Part shown: positions 48,687-61,323 of the stretch, piece by piece | Layout: each line of letters begins with the position of its first letter | How positions within the stretch are numbered: the stretch's first letter is position 1 | Source of the DNA: Irpex lacteus | Lineage: Eukaryota; Basidiomycota; Agaricomycetes; Polyporales; Irpicaceae | Assembly (NCBI GenBank): GCA_001986395.2 | Contig: MQVO02000005.1 | Span: forward strand, 930,001 to 994,000 | Length of the DNA stretch: 64,000 nt | Reading direction: 5' to 3' | Position numbers and translations under genes: made by a program | Notes under the pieces: model-generated | The model's input: the letters and a program-made list of their open reading frames with translations, nothing else | Database searches by the model: none | What the model was told of the DNA's origin: nothing

Positions 48687-51118
48687 CGTTGATAGGTCTG
48701 CGATGAGGATAGTAGCCACGAGCGCGGATTATATATTGCTCGCATGGCAGAAGCGGATGCGGAGCTCCACCGATATGAGTGTTTGATATTCTGTGTACTC
48801 CTGACCAGATAATGGCATGTGCACGACAAAGCACGAAGGTCATAGGTAGATATAAGAACACTCTGGTTAGACGTTCTATCTGATCAGAGACCACATAGAA
48901 CGTGCTACGAGACGCGTTCCGGGCCATTTTCGACGGCTTCTTGTGACGTGATAAGTAATGTGAAGCCTCTTCAGCTTTGGCGCAGACGGCAGATCAGTCA
49001 TTCCATTGAATGATTGAATGTGGTATAAGAAGGATGATGCCTGAAATACATACGTCAGTCATCTTATCGCTGTGAAGCATGATGAGCACCTGGTTGAGGA
49101 GCACGGAAAAAGTGAACGGTCCGACATACCTCACGGTCCGTTCAGAAGCGCATTGCAGCGATTACATGGATTGCAGGGCTCGCCGTCATCGCTTCCGAAT
49201 TTACTATAACTTGTAAGCGATAGGGAGAGTACGTCACATGGGCCACAACACCCGGAGAGGTAAAGCCGTGGTGCGAGCGCGTTACAGAGCCAAATCTCGC
49301 GGAGGACTTACCAAACTATCTAGTGAGAAGTATATTTTCAAGACATCGATTATGACAGTGCTAGACTGTAGCGAAAGTTACAGACTTGAACAGATTGGAA
49401 AGTCAACCTGGTTTGCAGCAACAATTTCGTCGGAGCCTCAACCAATAGCGCGAGTTTTGAAACAACTTTCTCACTGTCAGCAGTAATTCCCACTAACAAC
49501 TGGTCAGTGTCATGGCCCAAGGCTCCACAGTAAATCGACTATCTCGTACCTTGTATGGAAAAGCGTTGAGTCTGGTTGAGAAGCCATGTCCCATTTTGGT
49601 CAACAACGTCTTGGTGGCGCTGATCTGTGTCGCACGACTGCGAGGGTAAGCAAATCAGACATGATTCTTGACGTCGTCCGATATGCACCCCTCCTTACGA
49701 ATCAGAGTCTGTGAGTAATCATGAATTATTGACCGACCGGCGCAACCCAAACGTTAGTACGGCAAACCTCTTACTATAAGTCCGAGTCCACAATTCCTCG
49801 ATCCGAGTCTCGGAATCTTCTGGCCCTGGCCACTTTCTTGTGCATTATAGCACATGGCAGAATCGTTAACACTTCATCGTGGCAGGGTGCTGTCATATAA
49901 GTTTGATCAATTCCGCAGAAACTAGGGCCGAGTGGTGAGTACTTACTCGGACGACTCGGAGGTTACTTATCTGCTCCGATTCACTGCATACATCAAAGGG
50001 TTCCCGCTTCCCTTCGTACTGTGAGATATGTGGCCTGATCTGCTCTGGTAGCATACAAAAATTGATCCCGATACTGCTGGTGAGGATTCGGGATCGAGAT
50101 GCACCCGACCCTTGACCGCAGAAGTGGTGTGCAGAGAGCCCTGGATATTCGTCAGCTCTAGGTACTAAAGCTTATGTCAGAAGAAAGGGAATATTTCCAA
50201 ATATACTGGCGCACGCACCATGTCAATGTAAGGAGGTACAGCGCATAGGGATGGATGAAGCGTGAGTAAGCAAAACGGTAATCACGCCGAGTCCTACATA
50301 ATCAGCGGTTTTTCGGGAGTAGACCAAAGAAGATATGGCATTGCAGCGAATCACCGATGTCTTGACACGTAGCAGGGACCAGCAATCATAATTCGTCGTG
50401 ATCGCAGCCCTCCTATGCCTACTGGGTCTCGCGTAGCGGACTATTGGTGATAGGGTGAAGAGGTTATGCGAAGGCATGTTATAGACATACTTGTTTCTGT
50501 CACACGAGCAATAGCATTAACTCTTTTTGCTACCGCGGATCGTTGTGCATTTGTACATCTAGCTGGAAATCGAGGAGAGAAAGTTGGTCGAGTAGGAGTT
50601 AGCACTAGCTGGGAGCACTTTACCGAGTAAGTTGACATGGCAAGTGAACAGGCCCTGAATAGAGTGCATACGTAGGAAACTTCAAGCTGACGCCAAAAAC
50701 TCAGTCTGTGATGATCACCACCTCTATCCAACCTGTATCCGAGGAGATATCATGCAGTAAGTCTGAAGTCCGTCAAGAGAGAGACCAGAATAGCCCAGAA
50801 CTCCCATCGCGTATTTGGTCTGCGCTCGGTACCATTTCCACTGGGAACGAGCCGGTATGACATTGGGACAAGATTGCACGGCCGCAAGGTACAGCGAGGT
50901 TCAAGCATAGGGATCGCACGCCCATCGAGCCGTGCGAATGACCTAACAAGCTTGTAGCATTGCTTCTGTAGCGTAACAAGCAAGCTGAGCTTCTGTACCT
51001 CGTGTAACGACGATATCGATAACCGGATGCGGGACTGTGCCTCATGTATTTGTACATGAGGCTCTGAATCGGATGGGTATCAGTTGAACGGCAACACGGT
51101 ATACTTACCCCTCTCCGA
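48687..51118. other. Gene-poor stretch
   Basis: The first few hundred bases are the upstream region of the GH127 gene. Beyond that, I see only short, motif-free frames on both strands. No terminal repeats, reverse transcriptase or transposase motifs were recognised. Confidence 0.35.
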
Positions 51119-51430
51119 TTCAGCAAATGGAAGAAGAGACTACCTGTAACAGAACCATACGCTTGCAATCAATGCCTTGGGAGTCTCGGGCAAATGAGAA
51201 GATAGACCGCTTACCACTTTGCTGTTAGGGACCGCTTCTGGTAGTGAACTGCCATACAGCGTCGCCCCGAAGCTGTTGTTTCCTGTCTCTCTCGGAATAG
51301 ATAACAATAACCCAACTATAGCGTATTGTTGCTGCGGTTGCGAGGCCGATTGGACGCAGAGCACATCGTAGTCACGGTCTGAGGTTTGTCGCGCGAAGAT
51401 TCTGATGCCTGGTAGCTTTCCCTCCGACTA
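51119..51430 (-). other. Isolated coding-like exon pair, minus strand
   Basis: A stretch bounded by a GTGGTAG acceptor (near 51427) and a GTAAGC donor (near 51217) is open and has protein-like composition, with segments KLPGIRIFARQTSDRDYDVL and QPQQQYAIVGLLLSIPRE. A following exon would read VVSSSIC and stop near 51120. No 5' part could be identified before the promoter of the sedolisin gene (51727). This may be the 3' end of an unrecognised gene or a relic. Confidence 0.3.
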
Positions 51431-51672
51431 CCACGTCCTCGCAGGTCCTCGCATGCTCGCTACTCTTGGCTTTCCATGGGAAAGTACTTCTCACTCATAC
51501 ATATGGCTGGTATAGAGAAGGAGGAAATAATGCCCACACGCTGCAGCCACTCTGGGCCTTCCACTCTCGCCAGAAGCAAGGTGTGTCATGCACTAAATTA
51601 GACAAGGCAACGGAACTAATGAGCCACAGATCATCCTTCCATATCATTGGGCTGGTTAGCGGGATGTTAGGC

Positions 51673-51679
51673 CTATAAG
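51673..51679 (+). promoter_or_regulatory. TATA-like element of the sedolisin gene
   Basis: TATAAGA is located 54 bp before the start codon at 51727, in a plausible core promoter position for a strongly regulated secreted enzyme. Confidence 0.45.
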
Positions 51680-51726
51680 AGCAAGCCCAAGGGGTCCTGG
51701 ACAATAACAGCCTCCATCGACTCACG

Positions 51727-54116
51727 ATGCGGTCCTTCTGTGTCCTCGCTGCATTGCTCCTGCCGTTCGCCGCAGCCAAGCCCCTCCTCGGAAAGCGATG
51801 GGACGACTATGAAGTTAAGCACGCATGGAACAGTGTGCCAAAGGGGTGGAAGTGCCAGGGACCTGCACCGGCAGACCACTTGCTCGACATGCGCATCGCT
51901 TTGAAGCAGGACAAGTTCGACGATTTGGTCACGGCATTATACGAAGTTAGTGACCCGACACATGAGAAGTGAGTGTGTCTGTGTTGGAAGGTTAATACCA
52001 TTGGCTGACCATGAGCCGAAGGTATGGACAGCACTTGACGAAAGAGCAAGTCGACAGCCTTGTAGCGCCTCACCCGGATTCCATCGGCATTGTTGATGAG
52101 TGGCTCGTCGCCCATGGCATCGACGTCTCGACAGCTGAACGTACCAATGGCGGTTCATGGCTCAGGGTGCCCGTCACAGTCGATCAGGCTTCTCGCATGC
52201 TGAACGCGACCTACGAGATATACCATCATGAGAATACGGCGGAGTATATCGTTCGCACGCTCTCCTACAGCTTACCTGCTACCTTACACCCACACATCGG
52301 AGTGGTGACACCAACCACTTACTTTGGTACCATGCGTTCGATGCGTAAAACGAGCTTCTTGCAACCCGAGGTCAAGCCTCTCGACAACGACATCGAAACG
52401 GGGGCCAAATTGACCGGTCCCGCTAGCCTCGCCACCGTCCCATCCAGCTGCTCTACAACCATTACACCAGCATGTTTGCGCGCTCTCTATAATACATCGA
52501 CCTATGTTCCCAAAGCTACGAACGTTAACAAGCTCGGTGTCGCTGGCTACCTCGACGAATTCGCCAACAACGCCGATCTTCAGGCAAGTGTTTTTGTTTC
52601 TACGGATGCAGACGGCATATGCGATACGGACATTTACACCTCTCGTCCAGACTTTCTTCAACAGATTCAGGACAGATGCCGTAGGTGCTACATTCCAAAC
52701 CGTACAGGTCAACGGTGGAGGGAATGATCAGACAAATCCTGGAGTAGAAGTGAGCAGTCGCCCTAAGCTAATGACTCCCACAACCAAATATTGATCTTCT
52801 GTTGTAGGCGAACCTCGACATCCAGTATACTGAAGGCATATCGTTCCCAACTCCTAACGTCTATTTCAGGTGAGTATCGGTTCGATATTAGGTAAGCTAA
52901 GCTTACAATGAGCAGTACTGGAGGATCTCCTCCGTTCGTTCCTGATTCAAATACGCCTACGAACACCAACGAGCCTTACTTGGACTGGCTGAACTTCATT
53001 CTTGCGCAATCTAGTGTTCCGCAGACTTTCACGTAAGCAAAGATTGTGCGTTTCATTCCACCTATGCTCACGCGTCCAACAGTACTTCCTACGGTGACGA
53101 TGAGCAGACTGTACGTACTGCAGCATATGACAAGGTAGCATGCGGTAACGTTTCTGTATAGGTTCCTCTGGATTATGCAACAGAAGTGTGCAATCTGTTT
53201 GCACAGCTTGGCGCTCGTGGAAGCAGCATCATGTTTAGCAGCGGGGATGATGGAGTCGGAGCTGGTAGCTGCACGACTAATGACGGAACCAATACTAGAC
53301 GCTTTCAGCCGAACTTCCCTGCCAGTTGCCCGTTCGTGACTACGGTGAGTTACATGTGCATCGAGTCATTGAAACTCTACCGACGTGGGACCCTTTCTGC
53401 AGGTGGGCGGTACGACTCGGGTCAATCCCGAAGTTGCAGTCAGCTTCTCCGGAGGAGGATTTTCCAATTACTTCGCACAACCTAGGTATGCTTTGTGCTC
53501 CTTCACGACAAATGGCCGAGACTGATTGACTTGTAGCTACCAATCAGCCGCCGTCCAGTCATTCCTCACGCGGCTCGGCACCACCAATGCAGGTCTTTTC
53601 AAGTATGTTTCCTTGTTTCATCCTGCAGTGCGTCTACTAATGCAATGTCTCAGTACTACGGGACGCGCATACCCTGATGTTGCCGCGCAAGGAGAAGGTT
53701 TCCAAGTAGTCATAGGCGGTCGCACTGAATCAGTTGCGGGAACGAGCGCTAGTTCACCTGTAAGTGTATCGCAGCTTCTTATAAGAATTGCATCTGATCA
53801 CAAACATCGATATTGGAACAGACCTTCGCCGGCGTCATCGCGCTACTGAACGACTTCCGGTTATCCCAGAACAAGTCACCTCTGGGCTTCCTCAATCCGA
53901 TCCTCTATTCTACAGGCGCGGCGGGTTTCAACGACATCACATCAGGTTCCAATCCTGGGTGTAGGACAAATGTACGTTTGTTCTATTGTTCTCCTAAGTC
54001 TCTTTCGAGGTAATCTGACTGGCTTTTGACAGGGCTTCTCTGCGGGAACAGGATGGGACCCAGTGACTGGTCTGGGGACACCCGACTTTGGAAAGTTGCA
54101 GGCACTCATTGGGTGA
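51727..54116 (+). CDS. Secreted sedolisin, tripeptidyl-peptidase type (family S53)
   Basis: An acid-active serine-carboxyl peptidase exported for protein breakdown. Signal peptide [17 protein letters not shown] is followed by an activation prodomain ([40 protein letters not shown]) and the mature domain, probably from about [11 protein letters not shown]. Catalytic Glu and Asp lie in [14 protein letters not shown] (E-x3-D), the oxyanion Asp in [11 protein letters not shown] and Ser in [10 protein letters not shown]. The C-terminal calcium site region is [11 protein letters not shown] to [13 protein letters not shown]. At least ten introns are needed. The one at 52584-52650 has a GC donor (CAG|GCAAGT) instead of GT, forced by frame: only this join gives [19 protein letters not shown]. 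Length and layout match fungal S53 enzymes. Confidence 0.93.
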
Positions 54117-57100
54117 ACGTGACAACGAACAGGGATACAGCGTGACTGCCGCTCCGTGCTTCTCGCAGCGTTTCTCGCATTCGAATACTTAGCCACCTGT
54201 CGTAGCACCATCAACTATACACATGCCTCTACAATGTACATCAAGGCGATCCACGTTTTTTGAAAACCCTGAATCATGGCGCGCAGACCTGTTCTTTCGA
54301 AATGGCGAGCACTGTATCAGTAGGCCGCAGACGTTCCTGTAGAATTCTGTTTCCTGAATCATCAAGAAGATCATCCAACACGAGGTGAGCCCGCGCGCTG
54401 ATTGGCCTTACGGGGGAGCATGTTCACCGGCTGACTGTTGTCCATTAACAAATTTGGCTGCGTGGTAGTCGAAATGGGCATGATAGTTCGGTATGGAGAG
54501 CAATAGGCGCTCATCCCGAGGATGTCAATAGGAAGGATGGTAACTGCGTCGCTGAATCACGTAGTCCATTGGGCAGCAGTGGGGAGAAGCAGCGCTAATT
54601 CCTGAGTTCAACGAGGCTGGTTGGCTCCTAAAAACTTGATGGTGTGCAATACACGAGCTAAATTCCGGTAAAGGATACCAGTGCATACCCGAACTTACCC
54701 TTCCACACGGTAACTGGGCTGTGTAAGATCACAAATTCAAAATCTGTGTAGTATGGTGGGTTGGGTGAATAATTCAATTGAGTAATAAGAGGAATCACTG
54801 CATTGCGATATCCATGCGCACCAGTCAAACATAAATAAAGTGATGCCCTACGGCGTTACTGCCGCGGTTCTGAAAACGTGCTAGTGGGCACCCAGTCAAC
54901 CTGGCTGCTGCGCAACTTGGAGCGTACGGCCAGCCTGGAGATTTGTCGAACCCTGGGTTTCACTAAAATTCAACATCTTCAAACATCGGGATGAGCGCAT
55001 CGAGGCAACGCGCATCTATTTGGAAGTCCCCTCGTTATAGAAGACTACGATCATCATTATGAAGATGAACGGAGGTCGCATACAAGCTTGTCAGAGGGCA
55101 TCTGTAAAACCGCACATGCACGATTATATGAATGGCGACCTTGGAGTTCGTGGTCGTTAGTCCAGGGCCCCCTGTCGAAATGCGGCATGAGTAATCCGCA
55201 AATAGGCAACGCGAATAACCCTAACCGCTACTCTCCGACCATTGATCTGTCCTGAATTAGTAAACGCCTGAAGGTGGTGGATGTGCCTGACGGGCTGCTA
55301 AAAGCGTCGTAACTGCGTCGTCGAGACCAGTTCCGTACACGTCCTGTGTAGCGCGCACCCAGGCTGCAAATGCTACCGGACATTCATTGCGAGTTTTGTC
55401 GGATCGCCGAGGGTCAAACTTGCGGTAGACGGCATGTGTGTGACTCACCAGCTGCACTACTCCTATCCGGAATTTACCAGGGGTCGTGGTATTTCAGAGA
55501 CTGCCAGAGGTTGCCACATAGAGTTGTGTTCAAGCTCACTCATCTTTGACGAGACGATGACGCAGCTTGAGTGACATGGACACATATATGGACGCTGTCA
55601 GCATGTGGGCAGCTTTACGACACACAGAGGATCTTTACCATGCGGATTCCTCGGGGGTATGTGTACCATGCCGCAACTTGACTGCGGGAAGTTTCGATGT
55701 GTAGGGTTTGACTTGCCGGATGCTTGATTGTTAGAACCCGTGTCACCCGGTGGACGATATTGACATCGGGATTGTACTGGAATCCTTTAGGATGCCGGCG
55801 AGAACATATCTGTTCATGACTGTCAGATAGTAGACATGGAGTCTCCGTATCCAGTGGCTGAACGCATTGCCAGAGTAACAGCGTGGCCAAATCCAGATGC
55901 TCAGCACTTTTGGAACTTTTGTTTCGGATGTAAGTCTTACGACCGTGGGATGGTTCTGTATAAGAAAGTTTAGGCTGCATAAGGTCAGCGAATGCTGTTA
56001 AACTGTGCAAAATAACAGTCTGATTAGATGATATGACCTGTCCAAGGACTAATCTTGCAGCCCGGAGCAACCGTTATTTTCATCACTCATCCGTGGCTTG
56101 TGAGTATATCCATGGCCCGCGCGGATGACCGTGACAGACTCTGAGATCTGATTTTTGGCCACGGGTATCTGTCATCTTGTCAGAGGCGTCCGTCGGTAGC
56201 TGTAGCTGCACCCCAAGACTGTATCGCTTGCAGTTCACGGCAGGCATCTGGTTGCTTTACAAGATACAGTGATACAAATTCATAGAATCGAATTAGAGTG
56301 CCTTCTACAGCGTAAGGTTGACATGCTCTTACCAGAGATATGAATAGCTGTAAGGATAGATATTCCTATGACTCGATTTAGTGGCGTGCTTGGCCGACGC
56401 ATCGTGCGAGGTGGCGCTCGGGTTCCACAGGCATATGCCAAGGCGAAGTCGTTATACGTAAAATGTGAAAGGTTCTGCGTCTTGCGCAGGACGTTCCTAT
56501 CTTTAGCAATCTTCTCTCCAGGAGAGCGGAGAATTCGACACTAGTTAGCTGATGTCCCGTTGATTGCGACCTTGCCTAACATTCTGCCTCGGTTCGAGAT
56601 GCTGAAACCGTCAGTAAGTCGGAACTTGTCGACCTCCGTGCCGTATACTCTAGAGCTGCTGATCAACTCACACTTACAGGGCCTGGAAGAGGAGCCCGCT
56701 CTTCTACACCAGTAACCTCGTGTTACATCCACCACGAAATCTGACTTCACGACAGTATGGCATTGATGAGGCTGGTTACCTGTGTTGCGAACTCTTCGGA
56801 TCGCTTACTCGCGTGTCAGTGGTGCCGTTCAAATGTTGAGAAACAAGTAGCCTGACCAGAAAATCCGTCTCACTACTTATCGGCGGTCAATAAGTAAGTA
56901 GACTTCTCTTCACAGCCTTCCTGCGCAAGGCGCATCAGCCTGTCAACAATCTAGATACCACTCCAACATCACAGTACATCACTCACCGCAGACTCCCCTG
57001 AGTGCACTAGTACGATAATGGACAGTAGTCATATGCCGACGCAAATTGCCAGCTCTACCGAGGCGTTACAGTATGTAGTATTCGTTGAGGCTCGACGGTT

Positions 57101-58549
57101 TTATAGATAAACTTGTTCGTCAGAGTATGCCAACCAGATCGCACAGAATATAGAAGAACTGACCTGTTCTACGCATACTAATCCACGATACTCATCTCGC
57201 CGAAGTCCGACGTGATGCGTTATATTCAGCCGCCCGGGAGGTTGGCGACGGTGCTCCCGCGACTCGGTACGCGCTGGATGCACAGCCATAGGTATATCGA
57301 AACGTCGGGTAGCCACGATTCCCGCTCACAACGCGGATGGACTAAATGGTGTGCACGCAAGCCGACAGCGGCGGCGATGAACGCAGCTGAGACTCAGAGG
57401 GGACAACTTGAACTGTCAGCCTGTTGCTGGTCGTCGATATAAGTATGAGTAGTCGACATATGCACTGCTCACCGGTGTTTACTTGTCTCAGATCAGCGCA
57501 ACGCCAGGCACTGCCGCTCTAGGAGAGTTAATGACGAGCTTCGACAGGAGACGAAGGCGCTGATACTGGCAGAAGGAGTATGCAATCATGTTCGTACGTA
57601 CTGGCTTCTATATCATACCAGTGACGTCTTGCTGTGTGTCGCGCTCGAGCCACAGGCGTAGCGTTCTACAGCACATCAGTCCAGAACTGAGTTCGCCGTG
57701 GCCCAACCGTGGCCAATCCGTCTCTTCAGGCTTTGGGACATTGATGGTGAAATACTGGAATGCGAGACTTGGAAGCGCGCATGATCAAAATATTGATTTG
57801 CTTGGACATTTGGGCTTCCCAAGGGGAGATGAGTCAGCACTTCCGCTCCCTGAGGTGTCGTGGCTTTGTATGCGCTGTAAGGACAAATTATTTTCGACCA
57901 GAGCAGGAGTAGTATTGTCGTGGACCGAGGACGTGCGTAGTTCACAGGGTAGCAAAGTCCGACATAGCATAAGAAATAAGCAATGCACCGCCGCCGGTAC
58001 TTATTTAGACTCTACATAAGCTTAACCTTTGTACGGATTTCTAAAGTGGAGTTGATCCGTCCTCGAGTGTGCACCGATGACTTCTAAGAAAGAGAGATTG
58101 ACATTTAGAACGTCGCGCGGCGCCGGCAGAGCACATCGCCGGACGAGGAATATTAATTCGAATAACATAATTAGAGGTTATCCAGGGTCCGAGGAGATTC
58201 AATATGATTGGCAGAAGCATGGCCAGGCGTCACAGTTAGGCTCAAGAAGCATAAGATAAAATAGACTTCTGTTTCGGTCATGTACAATTGCCTTTTACTC
58301 TTTGAAGCACAGGAGACAACGATCTCATTTGGGGTATAGATAATGCAGTAATTGACAGCATTGACAGCGATAGATACAAAACACCATTAACCTCTAACCG
58401 GCGAATAAACATGAGAAAAACACAAACAGTCCATGTAATTAGTGCAAATTCTACAATGGAGTGTGTCCGATGACAGACAAGGTTTTTACGTGGAGATGAT
58501 CGATGATGGCGGTCACTCGACTCGAGGACGTCGGAATGGAGACTTTGGT
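54117..58549. other. Gene-poor region of 4.4 kb
   Basis: No gene could be built on either strand. Longest frames (55615-56070 minus, 57588-58019 plus) lack motifs, splice context and supporting starts. A basic stretch QRNARHCRSRRVNDELRQ near 57493-57550 was examined and not accepted as a bZIP. No long inverted or direct repeats stood out by eye. Confidence 0.35.
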
Positions 58550-59254
58550 CTACTTGTACGCGAGGAAATAGGCAGACAGAGCCGGTAGATCGTTGTTTCC
58601 TGCATCACTGTAACCCTGTCTGCGGGAACCGTTGAATTTCAACACGACGACGGGGCCGCACCACGGTTTGGCGGCCGCTCCGGAAGTGATGCGTTGCACT
58701 GCGCGGTTTATGGGTCCACGGCGTTGCAGGGCCACGGGGCAATACCAGATGTGGAGAGGGAATCGAAGTGCCTCTCCGTTCAAGCCCTGAGTTAGGATGA
58801 TGGTATGGGGATTACTCTCGGGGAAATACTCTTGTACCATGGGCATGGGGCAGATACCCTGTGATACGGTACCCTGGGGACGGCATTGCACCGAGATCAC
58901 ACGCGACCGTTCTGTAAATACGTAAGTGATATGTTTCATAGTGCAGTCCGAGGTGCGTACCCTCTTCTGGGTGGAAGAATAGAGCAGATACTGTGACCGC
59001 GGACTGGTGAGTAGGAGGCGACGCGATTATACTATACTGCTGTTGAGCAGCAATGGGTATGCACTCGTGCTTGTGCCGCGGCCAGTCCTATTTGAAAATT
59101 CAACGTCGTGGCGCGGCAAACGACGTCACAGAGTGCTTACGTTTTGCATGTGCTCTGGACTGCAGTACCAACTGTTTTGGCAGCGACTACACCATAATGT
59201 TGTGGGCAGGCAGCAAACCACGCAAGGATGGCTAATGAGGGAGTTGGTGTTCAT
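58550..59254 (-). CDS. Small MYND zinc-finger protein
   Basis: Three exons (59141-59254, 58961-59087, 58550-58911) give exactly 200 residues. The N terminus is a complete MYND finger: CVVCCLPTTLWCSRCQ, then SWYCSPEHMQNDWPRHKHEC, with final H-x3-C supplied by exon 2. The remaining 145 residues form one apparently ordered domain with PEEERSRVISVQCRPQG, PMVQEYFPESNPHTIILTQG, LRFPLHIWYCPVALQRRGPI, and a striking end WCGPVVVLKFNGSRRQGYSD followed by NNDLPALSAYFLAYK. I associate this arrangement with a lineage-specific Agaricomycete family of unknown role. MYND fingers bind proline-rich peptides, so a protein-interaction role is likely. The start at 59254 is the first Met before the finger; an upstream extension in the same frame is possible. 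Confidence 0.85.
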
Positions 59255-60219
59255 GGTGTAACGAGGTGTAGCCGCTGGAAACGAGTGCAGAATGATGAGG
59301 TATGGTATGCGGATGGGCTGACCTTTATATACATTTCGAACAAACGGCCTTGGCCGCGCGCACATGCACCTCGTTTGTGGTAAGCAGTTATAAGATGGGA
59401 AAAATGTGTCGGACTTGATCCCAACAAGCTTCAGGCACAGTCGGGCCTATGCACTGATGTTTACCTTGTCGTAGAGGGTGAACCCTGGTAAACCCTTAAA
59501 GTCTCCAAGCGCAGTGACAGCACATCACGAAGAGTTCCATGATTTATTGGCCATACCCGGATCGCAGAGGTTGGATCTTGGCAGAATCGTACGTCAGTCA
59601 GTGTTCGCGGGGTATGTGTATACGATTGATCAGAGCAGACACTTCCGCATGCACATCCACGGCCATGGCGCAGGCCCTCGTAAGCCATCGTTGGATGCGT
59701 TGACTCCTTGTGGGAAATCACTCGAAGACTGTGGAAAAAGGTTTATTTGGCGATGCAATATGCTAAACCGACAAGTGCAATTTATTTTACTCGCCGCCTT
59801 GCTCGGAGCTGAAGTTTATGAGGCCGAGAATTCAAGGTTGCTCACAGCGCAGCCTCAGGATGTTATTTACGGGGCCAAGCCTGCGCCGTTCGGTATAAAC
59901 GGCGCACCACTTCTCCTGCGAACATGTCTATCAGTGCTGAGCCTCAGCGCAGGCGAAGAATGTAGATAACCGTCATGTTCGTCCCTCGATACGCGGAGAT
60001 TGGTCGAGAGTGCTGAAAGTCACATCCCAAATGCTTGTCACAGCCGGCCGAGCCGGCCACTGACCGGGGGACGCGACAGTGATTGCGAGTACGTCACGCC
60101 GTCACAACCGGCCTATGCTGACGAGCGTCTATCAATATTGGCCCAAACAGCTCGGCCTGCCCCAGACTCGACTTGCAACCTCCGGTCATTCAGCAGGTCT
60201 CTGCTCAACGTACGAAACA
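59255..60219. other. Intergenic; divergent promoters
   Basis: It lies between the minus-strand MYND gene and the plus-strand Y14 gene. A plus-strand open frame at 59478-59969 has no motifs and was not accepted. Nothing else is recognised. Confidence 0.4.
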
Positions 60220-60946
60220 ATGTCAGAAGATGGAATGAACATTGACGACAGTAAGTAATCAGCAATCTCAAACTTGGTCTCACGCTGACGCGTCCGTCAC
60301 AGGCGCGGGAGTCGTACGCCGCAAGGGAAGAGGTTTCCAGAGCTCTGCTGGTCAGTCAGGTCGCTTTACTGTCGCGTCTTTCGCAAATCTGTAACACTAC
60401 TTGTTGGCAGGCGGGAACGAGGGCGGAGTCGCATCGGAACAGACTTTCGACCGGGTAGAATCATCGCATGGCTCGGAGACACGAGCAGCGCGCTGTAAGC
60501 ACTGCTAATTGTTTCCAGGCAACACTCAGGCCCTGACATCTAGTCATTTTCAGCGGTAGAAGGCTGGATAGTCCTTGTGACTAATGTCCACGAGGAGGCG
60601 ACGGAAGAGGATGTGACAGACAAGTTTGCGGAGTACGGGGAAATCAAGAATCTGCACCTCAACCTCGATCGCCGTACCGGTTATGTAAAGGTACGAGAGT
60701 TATTCCTGAAGTATCCGACGGTGGTTTTGAATTTCTATATTCTGCGTTCTGTAGGGTTATGCTCTCGTGGAATATGAAACGATGGCTGAAGCACAAGCCG
60801 CCATTGACGGCGCATCTGGCACAACACTACTTGAACAAACGTTACAATGTGACTACGCATTTGTCCGACCGCCACCTACTGGACCAAAGAAGGGTAGAGG
60901 TGCACGAGGACGAAGCGCAAGTCCGTCTCGTAGGAGAGGAGATTAG
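60220..60946 (+). CDS. RNA-binding protein RBM8A/Y14 (exon junction complex)
   Basis: The Y14 partner of Mago in the exon junction complex, deposited on spliced mRNAs. It starts [20 protein letters not shown]; short introns follow after IDD, SSA, TRAAR and YVK. A single RRM is seen: [20 protein letters not shown] (RNP2), [19 protein letters not shown], and [20 protein letters not shown] (RNP1). The C terminus is [20 protein letters not shown] with an RS-type end, as in other Y14 proteins. Its presence agrees with the intron-dense gene structures across the window. Confidence 0.95.
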
Positions 60947-61323
60947 CGCTATATTCCACCTTCTTCGTCGACATGTTCTTCCAGTTGCTGTCCTCAATGA
61001 AAACCTACCGGCCTGTCATCCACGGCCTTCGGGATTTGTACTCTAATAATGTGATTATGCTGCTCAAATGTGCATCCCGAATCAAGCCCTTTACCATTCA
61101 CTTCCAACCCTGTTAGCCTTTGTGTTGTGATAGGGGATGTTGTTTTCTTTGAGCTCGTTGGCCACCAATTACCTAGTACGCGGGCGCCTGTATTAATTCC
61201 CACGTGAGCTGTCTATGAAGTTCTCGCGCGTGTTGTTGTCCAGGTTGACCGCGTTTCTCAACCACCAACCATCTTCTTCTCCTACATTCATCGACTTTAC
61301 TTGTCGTATACTTGTTATCAAAG
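60947..61323. other. Short intergenic region Y14/HP1
   Basis: It holds the 3' UTR of the Y14 gene and the promoter of the HP1 gene, both on the plus strand. No other feature is seen. Confidence 0.4.

Noticed and set aside
57490..57580. Basic stretch QRNARHCRSRRVNDELRQ suggesting a bZIP region
   Set aside because: The bZIP N-x7-R spacing and leucine heptads do not fit, and no neighbouring exons could be joined in frame.
54117..58549. Search for a transposon or virus-like element in the gene-poor part
   Set aside because: No reverse transcriptase, integrase, transposase or helicase motifs, no terminal repeats and no long frames were seen by eye; a repeat search would be needed to decide.
59478..59969. 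163-codon plus-strand frame between the MYND and Y14 genes
   Set aside because: There are no recognisable motifs or splice context, a competing frame lies on the other strand, and it occupies the divergent promoter region.
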